A DNA stretch of 64,000 nucleotides, taken from assembly GCA_013396635.1 (NCBI GenBank), contig WBMW01002327.1, positions 558,915-622,914 on the forward strand, given 5' to 3'. Each line of letters opens with the position of its first letter. Position 1 is the first letter of the stretch. The notes beneath the pieces are model-generated. The model saw nothing but the letters and a program-made list of their open reading frames with translations. It was not told where the DNA came from and did not search any database. This DNA is from Penelope pileata (taxonomy: Eukaryota; Chordata; Aves; Galliformes; Cracidae). Positions 48,701 to 60,800 of this stretch are shown here, piece by piece. A program made the translations under genes and the position numbers.

Positions 48701-51700
48701 TGACTGAGACACTCTTCATTTCGTGGTGTAACGCTGACACGTGCCTCCAGGTCTTCCCATGGCTGCACCTGTGCCAGGGTCAGTGCTCCTGTGCTGTGCC
48801 GGCAGCTCTGTGGCACGGCTGTGCTCTGGTGGGTGTCTCACCTAACAGAAAGGAGGGGCAGAGAATAATTTCCCTGCGTGTGACAAGGGAGCAGCGACTA
48901 GTAAGCAAAATTTATAAATGGAATAGAAGCCATCCTGGCTGCAAGCGAGTGGTGCTCGTCCATCTGCGTGTTTAGCCGTGCCACAGTGTGTTTGGGTAAC
49001 GCGTGGCTTATTCCGTTCTGGCTCCTTGCCCTAAAGCTCGCTGCTCACGCCGGCTTTCTGCCGTGCCTTGCTGCCCCTTCCTGGGCCCTGCAGGTGCAGG
49101 GATGCCCTGCAAAATTGGCAAGGTGAAAAGTTTGAGTTTTGCTGGAGAACTGGCCAGCTGTCAGGCATGGGTATGAGCACTTTGAGGCTCAAAAGATCCA
49201 CTGCAGGTGGCCATTCCCAAACTTGGCCGCTCTTCCCAGCCATGCCTGTGCAGTGGGGATGCTCCTCCAGAGGACACCACCGAGGCATCACGTCCCCATG
49301 TCTCAGCAGTTGGGTTTCAGTGTGATTTTATTCTTTCTTTAAAAGAAAATTGACATTCTCCAGTGGGAAAGCTTACATTTTTTACTCCAGAATGTTTTCC
49401 TTTTACAATCAAAACAAAAGCAAAATGAAATCTGTTTTGACAGGAGGGGGGAGATAATATTGGCTGGCTGCATGCTGTTTTTGATTTAACCATGGTAGAG
49501 GAGCTTCTGGGAGTCTCCCCAAAGCCCTGTGCATCACTGCATGCTCACTGGTAGCTGGGGACCGCAACAGAGGGAGTGAACAGCGGGCACGGAGTGCTCA
49601 CACAGTCATGGAACCAGAGAATGGTTTGGGTTGGAAGACACCTTAAAGCCCATCCCACTGACAGTGCCCAGGCAATGGACGGGGAGATGAAACAGGGAGT
49701 GCTCTTGGGTCCTTGCTCCAGGAGGAGGGAAAAGCAGTGTGAAAGGCTTCTCCAACACGTGTCCAAACTCCTCCTTCAGATCAAGTGGCAAGGCTTGACT
49801 TCACAGTGAGTTCTCCGGTGTGGTTTTGGTTTTTGGCCAATTGCTGTTTCTTTTGAAAATTCTTGTTGTTTTTTTTTTTTTTCCTCAGTGCAAAAAATAT
49901 AAAAAGCTTCACATTTACACGATCTTTTTATTTGACATTTCATATTCTTCTTTTCCCCGGAAATTAAGAAAGAAATGTTAATAGAACCATTTTAAGAAAA
50001 TCAGCATTTGGTTTTCTATGTAGAAAATCACAGAAAATTCTCTTTAGACTTTTCTTACTTTCCAAGATACAGTTACAAAAAATTACTCAGCATCTCTTAG
50101 TCACCTTCAGAAGATGATACAGCCTGCACTATCACTCTCTTTAGGCATAACGTGGGATGTTCTCGTCGCATTAAATGTTTCCTGGTGGGCCTTGGAAACG
50201 AGGTGTTTGTTTAACTGTACCACGCTTGCTTCATTTGCTACCTGCTTGCATTTTTTTTTCCTGTTTGACTGAAGATCTGGGTTTTAAATAGCTGGTAAAT
50301 ACACACGTGCACGCAGGCACTAGCATGCCAATCTGCTTTCTACATGCCTGCCTTTTTAATGCTTTTTTGTTGTTGTTTGAAAAATCATGTAAACATAATA
50401 GGGATAATTAGCTTTGACTATGAGCAAATCTGGCAATAAAACACATTAGCTACAGCTTTAAATCAACATCTCAGCCTGCAGCCTTGACTTAGCTCGTAGT
50501 CCTGGTAAAATCTAATTAAAACTGAAATGATCATCTAGGCATTTGATTTTAATTGCATGCGAGCGCGTGTGTGTACGTTTGGCTTTTTGGCCTGCACAGC
50601 TGATTTTCTTGAAGCAGCTGAATTTGCTGAGAGCTGCTTTGAGCCTCCTGCCGTAGTTGCAGAGAAAAGACACAGAAACTTCACGGGGACACGGCTGTTA
50701 AGTTCAGAGCTGGCTAATGACGTTTTGAAGAACTGCTCCTGTAGGTAGCATGTCTGCCCCGTGTTATTAGATGCCCAGGAATATTAGTTATGCGTTGGCT
50801 CAGACTTGCAGAAATCAGGAGCGTATTTATAAATCCGCATTCCTAGATCAAGAAAAATATGCCAGAAACTTGAGCTGAAATGTATAATAATGGAGCCTTA
50901 GATTTCTGCTCCTCCTGAAAGCCTGGCTCTGGGTCGGCTTCAGCCATGAAAAGCCATTTGTGATGCAGATTAAATCTGTTCACATAGGGAATTGGCGTGG
51001 AATTACAGATTCATGTTCCATGTGCTCTGACTTACTCCACAGGAATTTCACCTTGTTAGATGAGCGCTTGGGATTCGGAAAACCTTGCTTGGGCTCCTGC
51101 CCGCACCCTCCTGATGCCTTTGGAAAGACGACCTTAGGTGTTCCCCTCCTGCAACTGCTCCCCGGGAGGCAGCGGAGCCACGCTGATTTACTGTGACGGA
51201 GAATGTGACCTCGGCTCTGCGGCAATAAACACCCGGGGAACAAATGAAACCAGTGCTGCTCGTCCCGTGTGGTGGCAGCGAACTGAGCCCAGCGCTGCTC
51301 CTGCGAGCCCCTTGTAATGGGGCAGGCACCATCAGACTTCAGTGAGGTTAATGTCCATGTGTATGATTCCTGCTTCATTTCCCAGTGCCGCCCAAAATAA
51401 GCAAAAGGAACAAGGACGCTTCCACCTTTGGAAGAACGAAAGATGCAGCATTTTATGCATGGCATCTGCAATTGAGTGCGTGCATCTCAGGTAGCACAAG
51501 GTGATGGAGTCACCAAGACAGAATGCGAGAGTTGGTTTCTTTTAATTTTGATTTTTTTGAATTCACATGGGTTTCGGGAAAAACCCGTGGTGTAGAGTCG
51601 AGTACAGGGTGCCCAGTTGGGAGTGCTTGGCACCCCGCCGGACTTGATTTTGCATTCAGAACTGCTGCTCTGTCTGCCTTACGCTCGTTAGGCAATGCTA

Positions 51701-53555
51701 ATCCCTGTCCCCGTCTCCTTGCTGCCTCGCTGAGTGACCTTGTTGAGCTGTAATGTAATTTTACAAGTTTAACAGATGCCAGTAGCGTGTTGCGTGTGCT
51801 TCCCATCCTAGGCTGTGAGAGTTTTCCAACCTCTCTGGGCGGCAACTAGGAGCATCCAGCTTTAGGACCACAGAGCATCAACTGAATTGGCCAAGCGAAT
51901 GGGGTCGAACTGTTGTTCTAAGATGAGGTGTCAGACATGGACCATGGACGTTCCTTCCCATGTCCGATGGGAACAAGGATTTCATCCCATCATAAGGGTG
52001 CAATGAAGGTTGGGTTTGTTCTCCTTGCCATAGGTCTGTCATGCAGTTGGGTGCTGGTGCCACAGAACAGATGTTTTAAGGAGGGCATTTACGGGCATGT
52101 CAGGAGTTAGCTTCTAGAGTTAAGTCACCAGTGCAAAGCGTTGGGAGCATTTCAGCTGGTGGGGCACGGTGTTCCCCAAAGAAATGATAACTCATCGCCT
52201 AAAGGCAGCTTCAGTGCGAATGCTGATGATTAATGCCTGGAGATCCCAGTGGTCTTGGAAGCAATATAGTTAAGTGAAAGGCAATGGGTTGGTTAAAAGG
52301 TCTTAAATCAGACTAATGTTGGCAAATGTCACTTGAAAGAGAGGGATTTCAGAGAAAAAAAAAGAAAGTAATTTAAGAATAAATTCAAAGGAGGAAAAGC
52401 AGACATTCCCACAAACTAATAAAATCTCTGCAAATGAGAAAATGAACCTTTGCAGATTGAAGTTTAATCACAGAACGGATTTTATTGTAACGAGGAGAAT
52501 TATAATTATCACTTGACCAAGGAGAGTTTCGCTGCCTCAGCCGGCGTACAGCTGCTGCAGCCCAGTGCTGGGCTTGAGAGGATGCTGCTGGGGAGAGAAG
52601 GGAGGCCCAGGTGGCTGCTCTACCTGTGCTTAACACAGACCCTGCCACAAATGGAGCCAGGCTCATTTGGAGAGGTGGCTGGGGACATTTGGTGTTTGAA
52701 TACCATGACAGCATTGCACTGGGGCATCTTCCCCAGCAGTGCAGCGCTGCTCAGGAATGGTCCTTATTGAGTTTTCATGGGGCTCCTCTGCCTGTGGGTG
52801 GGTTTGGCTTGAAGAGACTTTGGGGTGGATGTTGGAAACCCTTGAGCTTATGCCACAAGCTTTAGTTATGTTTCTGGCTCGTTTAAGGCCAGAAAGGTCA
52901 CTAAAAGCAGGAAAAAATGCAGTATTAATATGTCACTATTGATGAAAGAGCACCGCTGCACATGTCATATTTCCTTTTGAAAATTAGTTGGTATCGATAT
53001 TTTTGTCCCAAGAAAGAATCAGGGGAGAAACGATGATAAAAATCCCAGCCATCGTTTGTAGCTCAGAATTACAGATCCTTCCAGGGGCTGGCTGACCACA
53101 CAGTTGGACTTCTGGCTTTATTTAGAAACAATTACAGCCTCCTCAGAGCCCAAAATATGTCTATAGCTTCTCTTTTACAAGTCAATATTTTCTCAGCTAT
53201 TCCCCTGCTGAATAGGTTGTTGTTTGCTTCCCTATTTTTGCTATAGATGCAATTCAGACTCGGTTTGCTGGATTGATATGTTCTGTTTCTTTTCTCTATT
53301 TGTGCTGTCGAGCTCCCGCATTCTCCACTGACTTCATTAGAGCATTTTGGAAATGAGTATGTTTAGCGTTATTTTTCCTCCCTGCCCCACTGAAAAAGAA
53401 GAAAAGATGCAATAGAACAGTGTGTTGAAGTGTGCTTTAAGTGAAAAGGAAAGGGTTGGTGTGTACAGTGCTGAGCAGAATGATGCCAATGACAGCAATC
53501 AAGTTCCCCTTTCAGTATTCTTTTTTTAAAAAATTAAGATGAACATAATGTTTGA
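48701..53555. other. Non-coding stretch, no gene recognised
   Basis: The first few tens of bases may be decayed mariner. A short CR1 piece is at 49602. A hairpin-like inverted repeat AAGCAGCT/AGCTGCTT lies at 50612-50639. A minus-strand frame of 163 codons at 50980-51471 has no recognisable domain. Nothing else is supported. Confidence 0.62.
49602..49675 (-). mobile_element. CR1 LINE, short diverged 3'-end fragment
   Basis: CAGTCATGGAACCAGAGAAT followed by GGTTTGGGTTGGAAGACACC and TTAAAGCCCATCCCA matches the reverse complement of the CR1 3' end ('CATAGAATGGTTTGGGTTGGAAGGGACCTTAAAG...'). The terminal octamers are diverged and the body fades out after about 75 bases. Confidence 0.82.
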
Positions 53556-53965
53556 CAGCTTTCGCCACATTCAAAATTGCTGCTGAAACGCTCGGTGGCA
53601 AAACTCACATTCTGCCTTCTTAATCTGGTTTCTTAATAATCATTTTACATCACTGCTCTCCTTCTGCATTTTAGATATGCTGTTCACTTCATCCTGAAGC
53701 GCACACATCAGGCGGAGGAGGAGCATTGCAGGAGGCAGGGAGCAGGCATTAGTATGCGGCCGCACCAGCCATCTGACACGGTGCGCCATAGGAAACGAGT
53801 TACGATCATTGCTGTCAAAATACATATTATTCCACATTGATTGGTGCTCTCAGTCCTCCCTTGAATGCAGTGGTTTGTGTTCAGAGGAAATCAAGAAAGC
53901 GCGCGTCTCCCCGTTGAACCCTTCGCGTACCTTGCTGTCGTCAAAACAGCCGATTTTTTGATGCC
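53556..53965. promoter_or_regulatory. CpG-retaining block, candidate conserved regulatory element
   Basis: By eye about nineteen CpG lie in some 400 bases of moderate G+C, including GCGCGCG at 53899-53905 and GTATGCGGCCGCACCAGCC near 53753-53771, in a region where the neighbouring kilobases are CpG-poor. AT-rich homeodomain-type strings surround it. A 65-codon minus-strand frame (53640-53837) is open through the densest part, but I recognise no family in it. Long, balanced, CpG-keeping DNA like this is what conserved developmental enhancers look like, although conservation is not shown here. Confidence 0.35.
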
Positions 53966-56094
53966 TGTAAAAATTTCAGCTGAAAGTTTGAGGGAGAAGG
54001 TGGATGTCTTCCCTCTCTGCCTGACTTGTCACCTAATTGGCATTTCGAGGCAGTTTCCCATGTTTGAATTAATTGCAGCGTAAATATTCTGTTTGAAGCA
54101 AGGGCAGGAGACACCCGTTGCCCTTTGGAGCTGAGCAGCACGCTCCCTTGGTCTGGGTTTTCAGAAGAGGAGAAAAGCACGTTTTCCTTGTGGGTGAATG
54201 CTCTGCTTCCCAAACATCCGTGCTGGCGAGCAGAGCAGCGTCGGGTCCTGGCAGGGTGGGAGCTCTGCTGCGAGCGGGGCTGCCAGCAGGCAGAAGAAGG
54301 CCCAGTTAAGCTTTATAAAGGAAAGCTTAATCTGAATTTATGTCTTTGTGTCAGCACTGGAAGGGTTAATACGATGGGGTTTAAACAAGAAAAAAGGAAA
54401 AAACCTCTTTATTTGGCAGGAATATGCCATGTAGACACAGCCTGTGCTACACCTCCCGCTTGTGGTGCCCGCGGAGGCACGTGGCTGGTTGGGAATTAAG
54501 CAAATAATTGTGCAAACACTGGGGAGAGTCGCTGAAATTGTTCAGCAGTCATTTTTTGCTACTTTAAGATTAATTTGTAAATTTGCTCTTGACAATCATT
54601 TGCAAAATAACCGTAACCCTGGAATGTTTCAGGTCGCTGTGAGATAGTAGTTTAAACACGTTGAGCCTGGTAAAATGAAAAATCAATCAGACCAGAAATA
54701 TGATTTCTCTAGTATTTTGTATTGTGTTGAAAGGAATGGTTTCAGAGAATTACAAACTAGGAGCAAGTCCTGGCATTTTCCCTGTGTACCATTGTATTCA
54801 GTAGTACTATTGCACTGCTAAGTGCTATTGCATTCAGTGAGTTGTACTTCTAGGAACTCTGAGAACGTAAATACTTCATTTTTATATTTGGAAATAGTGT
54901 CTTTTTTTTTTTTTTTAATTACCTCAACTATTAAACAAAGAGCAGTGAAACATGCTTTTATGCTGTGTATTTTTACAGCAAAGTATTTAAACCAGCCCGT
55001 TGAATAATTTCATGGTGCATTAAGTTCAGTAAGATCTTTTCGTATGCATCATTTTTAGTGCTTTCTATATCTTCATCCATAAGCTTTTTAATTACCATTT
55101 GAAGAAACGTAAAATGAAATTTAATAAATAACTTTTTGGCCATTTGGCTTCATCTGGTTCCGTGTTTTTTGAATCACGTAGTTGGTGCCAGTTGCGTGTT
55201 TGATTTGGAAATCGTGGGATTGCCTTTGGGATAACGCTGTTCATCATGCACCAAAAGACATCAAAAGCAGCTGCCGTGTGAAGAGAAGAGGTTTTATTAG
55301 GGGAGGAAGTTTAACCTCTGGGAGCAGAAGAGCAGCCATAATTTCAACGCTTGTAGCGAGTCATTAAATCGAGGTGGGAATGGCCTCCCGTTGGGTGATG
55401 CTCACGGTGGCAGGATTTCATAGGGGATGTGTGGGCTGGGTTGGGGCTGGGCACTCCAGTGATGCAGTGAGCCCAGCTCTGGGACTGTCTCGTCCCCTCG
55501 TTCCCATACAGGGGATTACTTCTGTTATCCCATGACATCTTTTGACGTTTAGATGCTTTTTCACCTACGCTCTGGTTTTGACCAGACACGGCAGTACTGA
55601 AATCATCGGCATTTCCTAATGAAGTTTTCCTCAGACCCAGCATGGTTGGGTTTTGAGGAATCAGCATTTTCAGCAAAGGGAAAAAAACATTGTTGAAAAA
55701 GATTCCTGACTTGGTGCAGCTTAGATCTACAGACTGAATGTTGACAGCCCTGGGACGTTTCCTTGGAGGTGTTTTTCAGGTTAGGCCTCCACATAAATAC
55801 TTCACAAGTACGTTTCACAAGCTACGTTTCTGGCACTGACTCTCCTGCAACCTTTATAAATACAAATAACGTGCTCATAAATTCAACAAAGGGAAGGAAA
55901 AAATTGAAGCCGATGAGTCTGACACATGTCTTGGAGAGAAAAAGGCAAATAAAATGTGAACTGAAGGCCTGGTTTTCCTCCAGCTCTGAGCTGTTGTCTC
56001 CTTATGCCCATCAACTAACTTCCACCACCTTTTGAAGATTTATACCTCAATCCTTTTACTCTTCTTAATTTTTTTTTAATTTATCTGTTCCTAA

Positions 56095-56122
56095 ATGGTT
56101 ATAATGACCATTATATAACCAT
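56095..56122. repeat. AT-rich inverted repeat, 9-bp arms
   Basis: ATGGTTATA at 56095-56103 and its exact reverse complement TATAACCAT at 56114-56122 flank a 10-base centre that is itself nearly symmetrical. It is AT-rich and may be chance, although the contained GGTTA/TAACC half sites could pair factor binding. Confidence 0.5.
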
Positions 56123-57797
56123 CTACACATAACCAAATGAAATGGGTCTGTTTTTTAAGTCAAAGGAAAGTACCGTTTAGGTGAGCAATCCGCACCATAA
56201 ATGTTCCTCAGGAATGAGCATAAGCTTCTGATGATTATCCTGGTTGAAGATGCACGCAGATGGCTTCCCTGTTGTCTAATTGTGTTTTTAATTAGATGAT
56301 AGCAAAGGGTTCTCATTTGAGCAACGCGTTTATGAATTGCTGAGCACTGTGGCTGAGCTGATTGAGAAATGAAATCTGAAAGAGCCAGATCCTCCCCAGG
56401 CTGAAATTGCTGCCGGTGGGTGCTGAATCTCTGCTTCCAGTTTGGTATTAAATCCAGGGGCGAGCTGCTGAGCCTGGAAAAATGAAATTAGAACTATGAT
56501 CTTCTCATTGCTTTCCATCTTTGGGATCTGCAGGTGCTCTGAAAGCATTTTGTCAGACTTGCTGGCCGAGAGAGTTGTGGGCAGCAAGAGGCAGGATTTT
56601 CATTTGTGTTAGCCCTTCGTGTGTTCTGGGGCTTAACTCAATCCGAGAGAAGTTTAAGTGCTGCTCCAGTACTCTCCCCTTCTTATCAACTGTGTATTAG
56701 GGAGGAACTTACGGTTGGGTTGTGTGCCCTGCTGAACATGAACAAAAAAAATGGTGAAACTTGGAACTTGGAAGTCTTCACCCCTCACACAGCAAAGGAG
56801 AACTGAACCCTGATTGTGGCTGTAGGACTGGGGCAGGTTGTCCAGCACAGACATTTTGGGATTTGGAGCTCCCATTTTCTGTAGCTCTGAGGTCCATGGG
56901 CTGTGTATGTGTCCCCAGGAACTTATATCTGCTGCTTTTTGCTGCTTTCTCTAGTTTCTCATGGTGTCCTCTTCTGGACATCCCGTGTCATTGCTGTGTC
57001 ATCATTGCAGTGCCTCAGAAGCAACAGTAAAAAAAGTGTATGTTGAAAAATATTGGAAATTTAAGTTGTTGTTGTTCACTTTTTTTTTACCCCCAGTGAT
57101 TTTAGTTGAGACCCTTTTGTAATGTTTAATTTCAGAGACTCCTTAAATTTATTGCTGTGACTGTCTTTATCACTAGAAACATCCAGGTCTTTTCTGATAT
57201 CCCACCTCAGCTCCTGGCTTAAAAGTGCCTCTGGGTAATGAATGCAGTGGTTGCTTATGGACTGGCTGGACAGGTGTTGCTTTATTTCCTTTCAGCATTG
57301 GTTGTTTTTTTAGTTCTTATTCAAGTAGGTGCAATATTCCCCATTTTCTTTTATTATGAGGTAAACAAAATTACCGTGATCTATCTTCTCCAATTTCAGT
57401 TAGGATTGTGCTTTGAAACTAAAACTCTAATCTATTTTTAGCTGAAAATCCTTAGAGGAAGTCTAAAAAAGCCAGAAAATGCTTTAGTGGGAAAGTGATA
57501 TGTTCAAATAAACCTTACAGAGATAGTGCTCACCCAGCAGATGAGAATATTAAGTCTGGGGATTGTTAGGCGGAAGAATCTCTCTGAATCTCTCTTTCCT
57601 TTCTATGTATCTGTAAGGTAACCTGATTATCACAGTAATCTCTTTTGCTCTGTCAGTTTGCAAAGACAGTATCGTCTGTCATGCTGTAGGAAAAACCTGA
57701 ACCCCTCAAATAATTGCAGGCAAACGCAAGTATTCCTTACTTGAGCTTGAGTTTAAAAATGAGAGTAATATTCATACAGCCAGAAGCATGTTCTGTA

Positions 57798-57817
57798 TTT
57801 TATACACGTGTATAAAA
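57798..57817. repeat. Perfect 20-bp palindrome with CACGTG core
   Basis: TTTTATACACGTGTATAAAA reads the same on both strands. The centre is the E-box CACGTG and the arms are AT-rich. It lies in a low-complexity AT patch where palindromes arise more easily, but a perfect 20-mer with a GC-containing core is still unusual. Confidence 0.7.
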
Positions 57818-60800
57818 ATAAATATAAAATATGCATATAATATAAGACATACATAAAAAAATATGTATGTAATGGGAGAAGGCACTGCATTTTTTGAGTC
57901 AATCTTTATTTTCTTATCAAGCATTTTCTGCAAAGGGGCACTGGCACAGCCTGAGTGTGTCCGAGCATGTGTGTGCCAACCCATACGTTTGTCTTCCCCA
58001 AAGCACCTGATGGAGTTCTGGGGTCGGTGAGCAGTGGGGTTTTGGCTGTGCAGGGCAGCCCCTGTGGGTACAAGGATGCTCAGTATGGGACTGGGTGTCT
58101 TTGGCCAGCATCAGGATAGCTGGCACCCTTTTGGCAGCCAGGGGGACACCTGTGTGCCCCTCTGAATGAAGGCAGCCTTCAGTTTGGGACTCAGAGGAAC
58201 TCCATTCTACACCAAAAGCAATGTAGTAATGCTCCCAATGGAGTGGGGGACATCCTGGCCTTTGCCTCCTCTCCAATATCCAGATAACCCAAATGGCCAA
58301 GTGGAAACCCGTAAGGAAATCGGTAAACCTCTACGATAGACTTTTAGGTGCTACCCGTTTTTGAAGTCATGCCTGTTCTTCCTGTGCAACAGCTCAACAG
58401 GGCCAGAGCATAATGCAGATGATAATGAACATAATTAAACAAAATCTAACCTACAGGAAGTCAAAAATCAAAGGATATCATTTCCCAGGGGAGAAGGGAT
58501 TATAGCTGCTTCCATTTCGGCTTGGTAGTGAGTGTAGCTGGAGGTCTCTGTAGGCTGCAGATGATAATGTCACAGATTTTGCTGGCAGGTGTTGACCTCT
58601 AAAGACAGAAAGAAAGCTCCTGTGGCCACCTTTGAGCCTTTTTAGTCCAGAAAATGGCTTTCAGCAACACTTCAGACAAGTTTTCCCTCTTCATTCAAGT
58701 CTGTAAGCCATCTGCCTAAATGTCGGGATGGTGTCCTTGGGGAATTAGCTAGTGAATGGATATTTTTGTTTGACCTGGCTGTGTTTTACACCTTGCTTAG
58801 CTGTAGAGTAATTTTGCAGGCTGTTGCAATGGATTAAATCGTCTATCGTAATCGCATGCACGCATGTGTGAAGCCATTCTCCAGTTGATAACGACGTGCA
58901 CCAATCACGTCTTCACATCAGGAATCCTCCTTACTTGGGAGAGATTTGCTTGCCCTCTGGTTCTTACCCCAAATCCAACAGATTTGGGAGTTGATTCTCC
59001 CAAACACCTACAACTGCAACTCAGTAGATTGTTATGAGTTTAATCAATGAATAGCTGTGTCTCATTTCTGTGTATTTAACTAGATATGAATTGCTTATTT
59101 CTGGTTTTGACTTCTTTAAAGACAAAAAAAGGGGGAGAGGGGATCTTTCCCAAGATGGCAACACTTTTGCCAAATATTTGCAATGCATTTTGTAATGAAT
59201 TATAGATGAATCAACACTGTGGCATAAATTTAATATTCAAAAAATATCCTGCCGTGTCACAGTGCCTTAATTTTCTCCCCTGTTTCGGAGGCCTGGGCGG
59301 GCTGGTGAGATTGGCAGTATGCAAAGAGTGAGAGCTGCGCTTGGAATCAGTGGCTGCAGCCTGAATTCCTTCATGAAGAACGCTCTATCTTGCTCTGAGC
59401 TGTCAGAACAGCACTTGGCTGAGCCTGCAGTTAGCGCAGGCGCTGGCTGATGGAGGGAGCAGTCCTCATTTCCAGGTCAGAGCCATTTCAGCCGTGTCTT
59501 CTCCCAAACCACGCGGGAGCCCCCGACCAGGGTTTACCTCTTTCCCTCTGGCCTGGCACATTGAGCTGGGCAGTGTTTCTGGGGCTACTGGCTCACGTCC
59601 TAGGAAGTAGTTTGCTGTGCTTGGTGTGGTTATGTGATCTAGAAGAACAAATTGCTAACTCTAGTCTCTGCTGTGCTACGGCAGTGATTAGTGTCTGGGT
59701 TTCCTGGTAGTCCGACGTGATGAAGTGCTGATCACATCCTTTCTAAACTCCTGATGTTGAGGCCTTGTGTGTACCTGCACAATTCAGCTCCTTTTTAGTG
59801 TTCTGTAAGCACAACCGTAACTCCCCTGCTTTGCTAAGGAGAATAAAGCAGAGTGTGTTCTTTTCTGCTTTGTTTTCTGATGTAATTACTTCTAAATTGG
59901 GTGCAAGGCTGAGTCTGAGGTTCAGACCTTTCCCACTGAAATGGGAGACTCAGAAACTCTGAATATTGACACCATTTTGGTGATTCAGCTGTGAACTTCC
60001 CATGAACAAATCAGATAGACACACTCATTCCACAGTTATTGTTATGCTGACCTAACTGCTGAGTTAAGTCCAGTGTGACATTTCTGCAGGTCAGAGCAAG
60101 TTCTCTTGGAAGGATATTGACCTCTGTGCTTCCATAGTTTTTGTCCTGGGAAGGGTGACTTAGGAAGACAAACCTGCTGTCGGTGGGCTTCGGGGTGATG
60201 CTCCAGATCAAGGGGAAGGAGCAGTTAGGTATAATGGGGATCTGCCAGCAAAGACCTTTATGCAGCTGTTAGTGTCAGAGCAGCCCTGTGTGGGACTTCC
60301 CTTGGCCTCTTGGTGACTTCCAGGAAATTTCTGATACAGAGTAAATGGATTACTCTGCCTGAAATGATTGAGAGATGCTAAATATTATTTGGAAGAAACC
60401 AAACTCTTACCTGGAGAGAGTGCTGTTGGGGTGTTTGGGATGGTTTAAAAAAAAAAAAAAGTAGAAAGAAGCAAGAGAAGGAAAAGAAAAGACCAAGTGA
60501 TGCAGCCTTAAAACTTTTAATATTATTTTCTCTGAACAGTTTCTAGAGTTCTTGAAAGACGTGTGCAGTCGTGGAGTCGGCAGACAGGCAGCTTTGAACT
60601 GTGCAGTGGATGCACAAAGAATATTGATTCCCTGCAGCTCTCGCTAACCTTGGTAGTGAAATTCTTCAGAGCCCAGAATTTCAAGTGGGCAAAGTGTTCC
60701 TGACCGTTTCCTGCCATGTATTAATCACTAACTGGCATTTCCTCAACAAAAGGCATGAGGACTTCTCTTTCCAGCAACCTTTTTTGTTCGAGCTATGGCT

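Noticed and set aside
50612..50639. Hairpin AAGCAGCT/AGCTGCTT as a structured RNA
   Set aside because: The arms are only eight bases of a low-information AGCTG-type word with a 12-base loop. Such pairs are common by chance in this length of DNA.
50980..51471. Open frame of 163 codons on the minus strand
   Set aside because: It has no domain, no splice support and low-complexity-free but unfamiliar sequence. Most likely chance.
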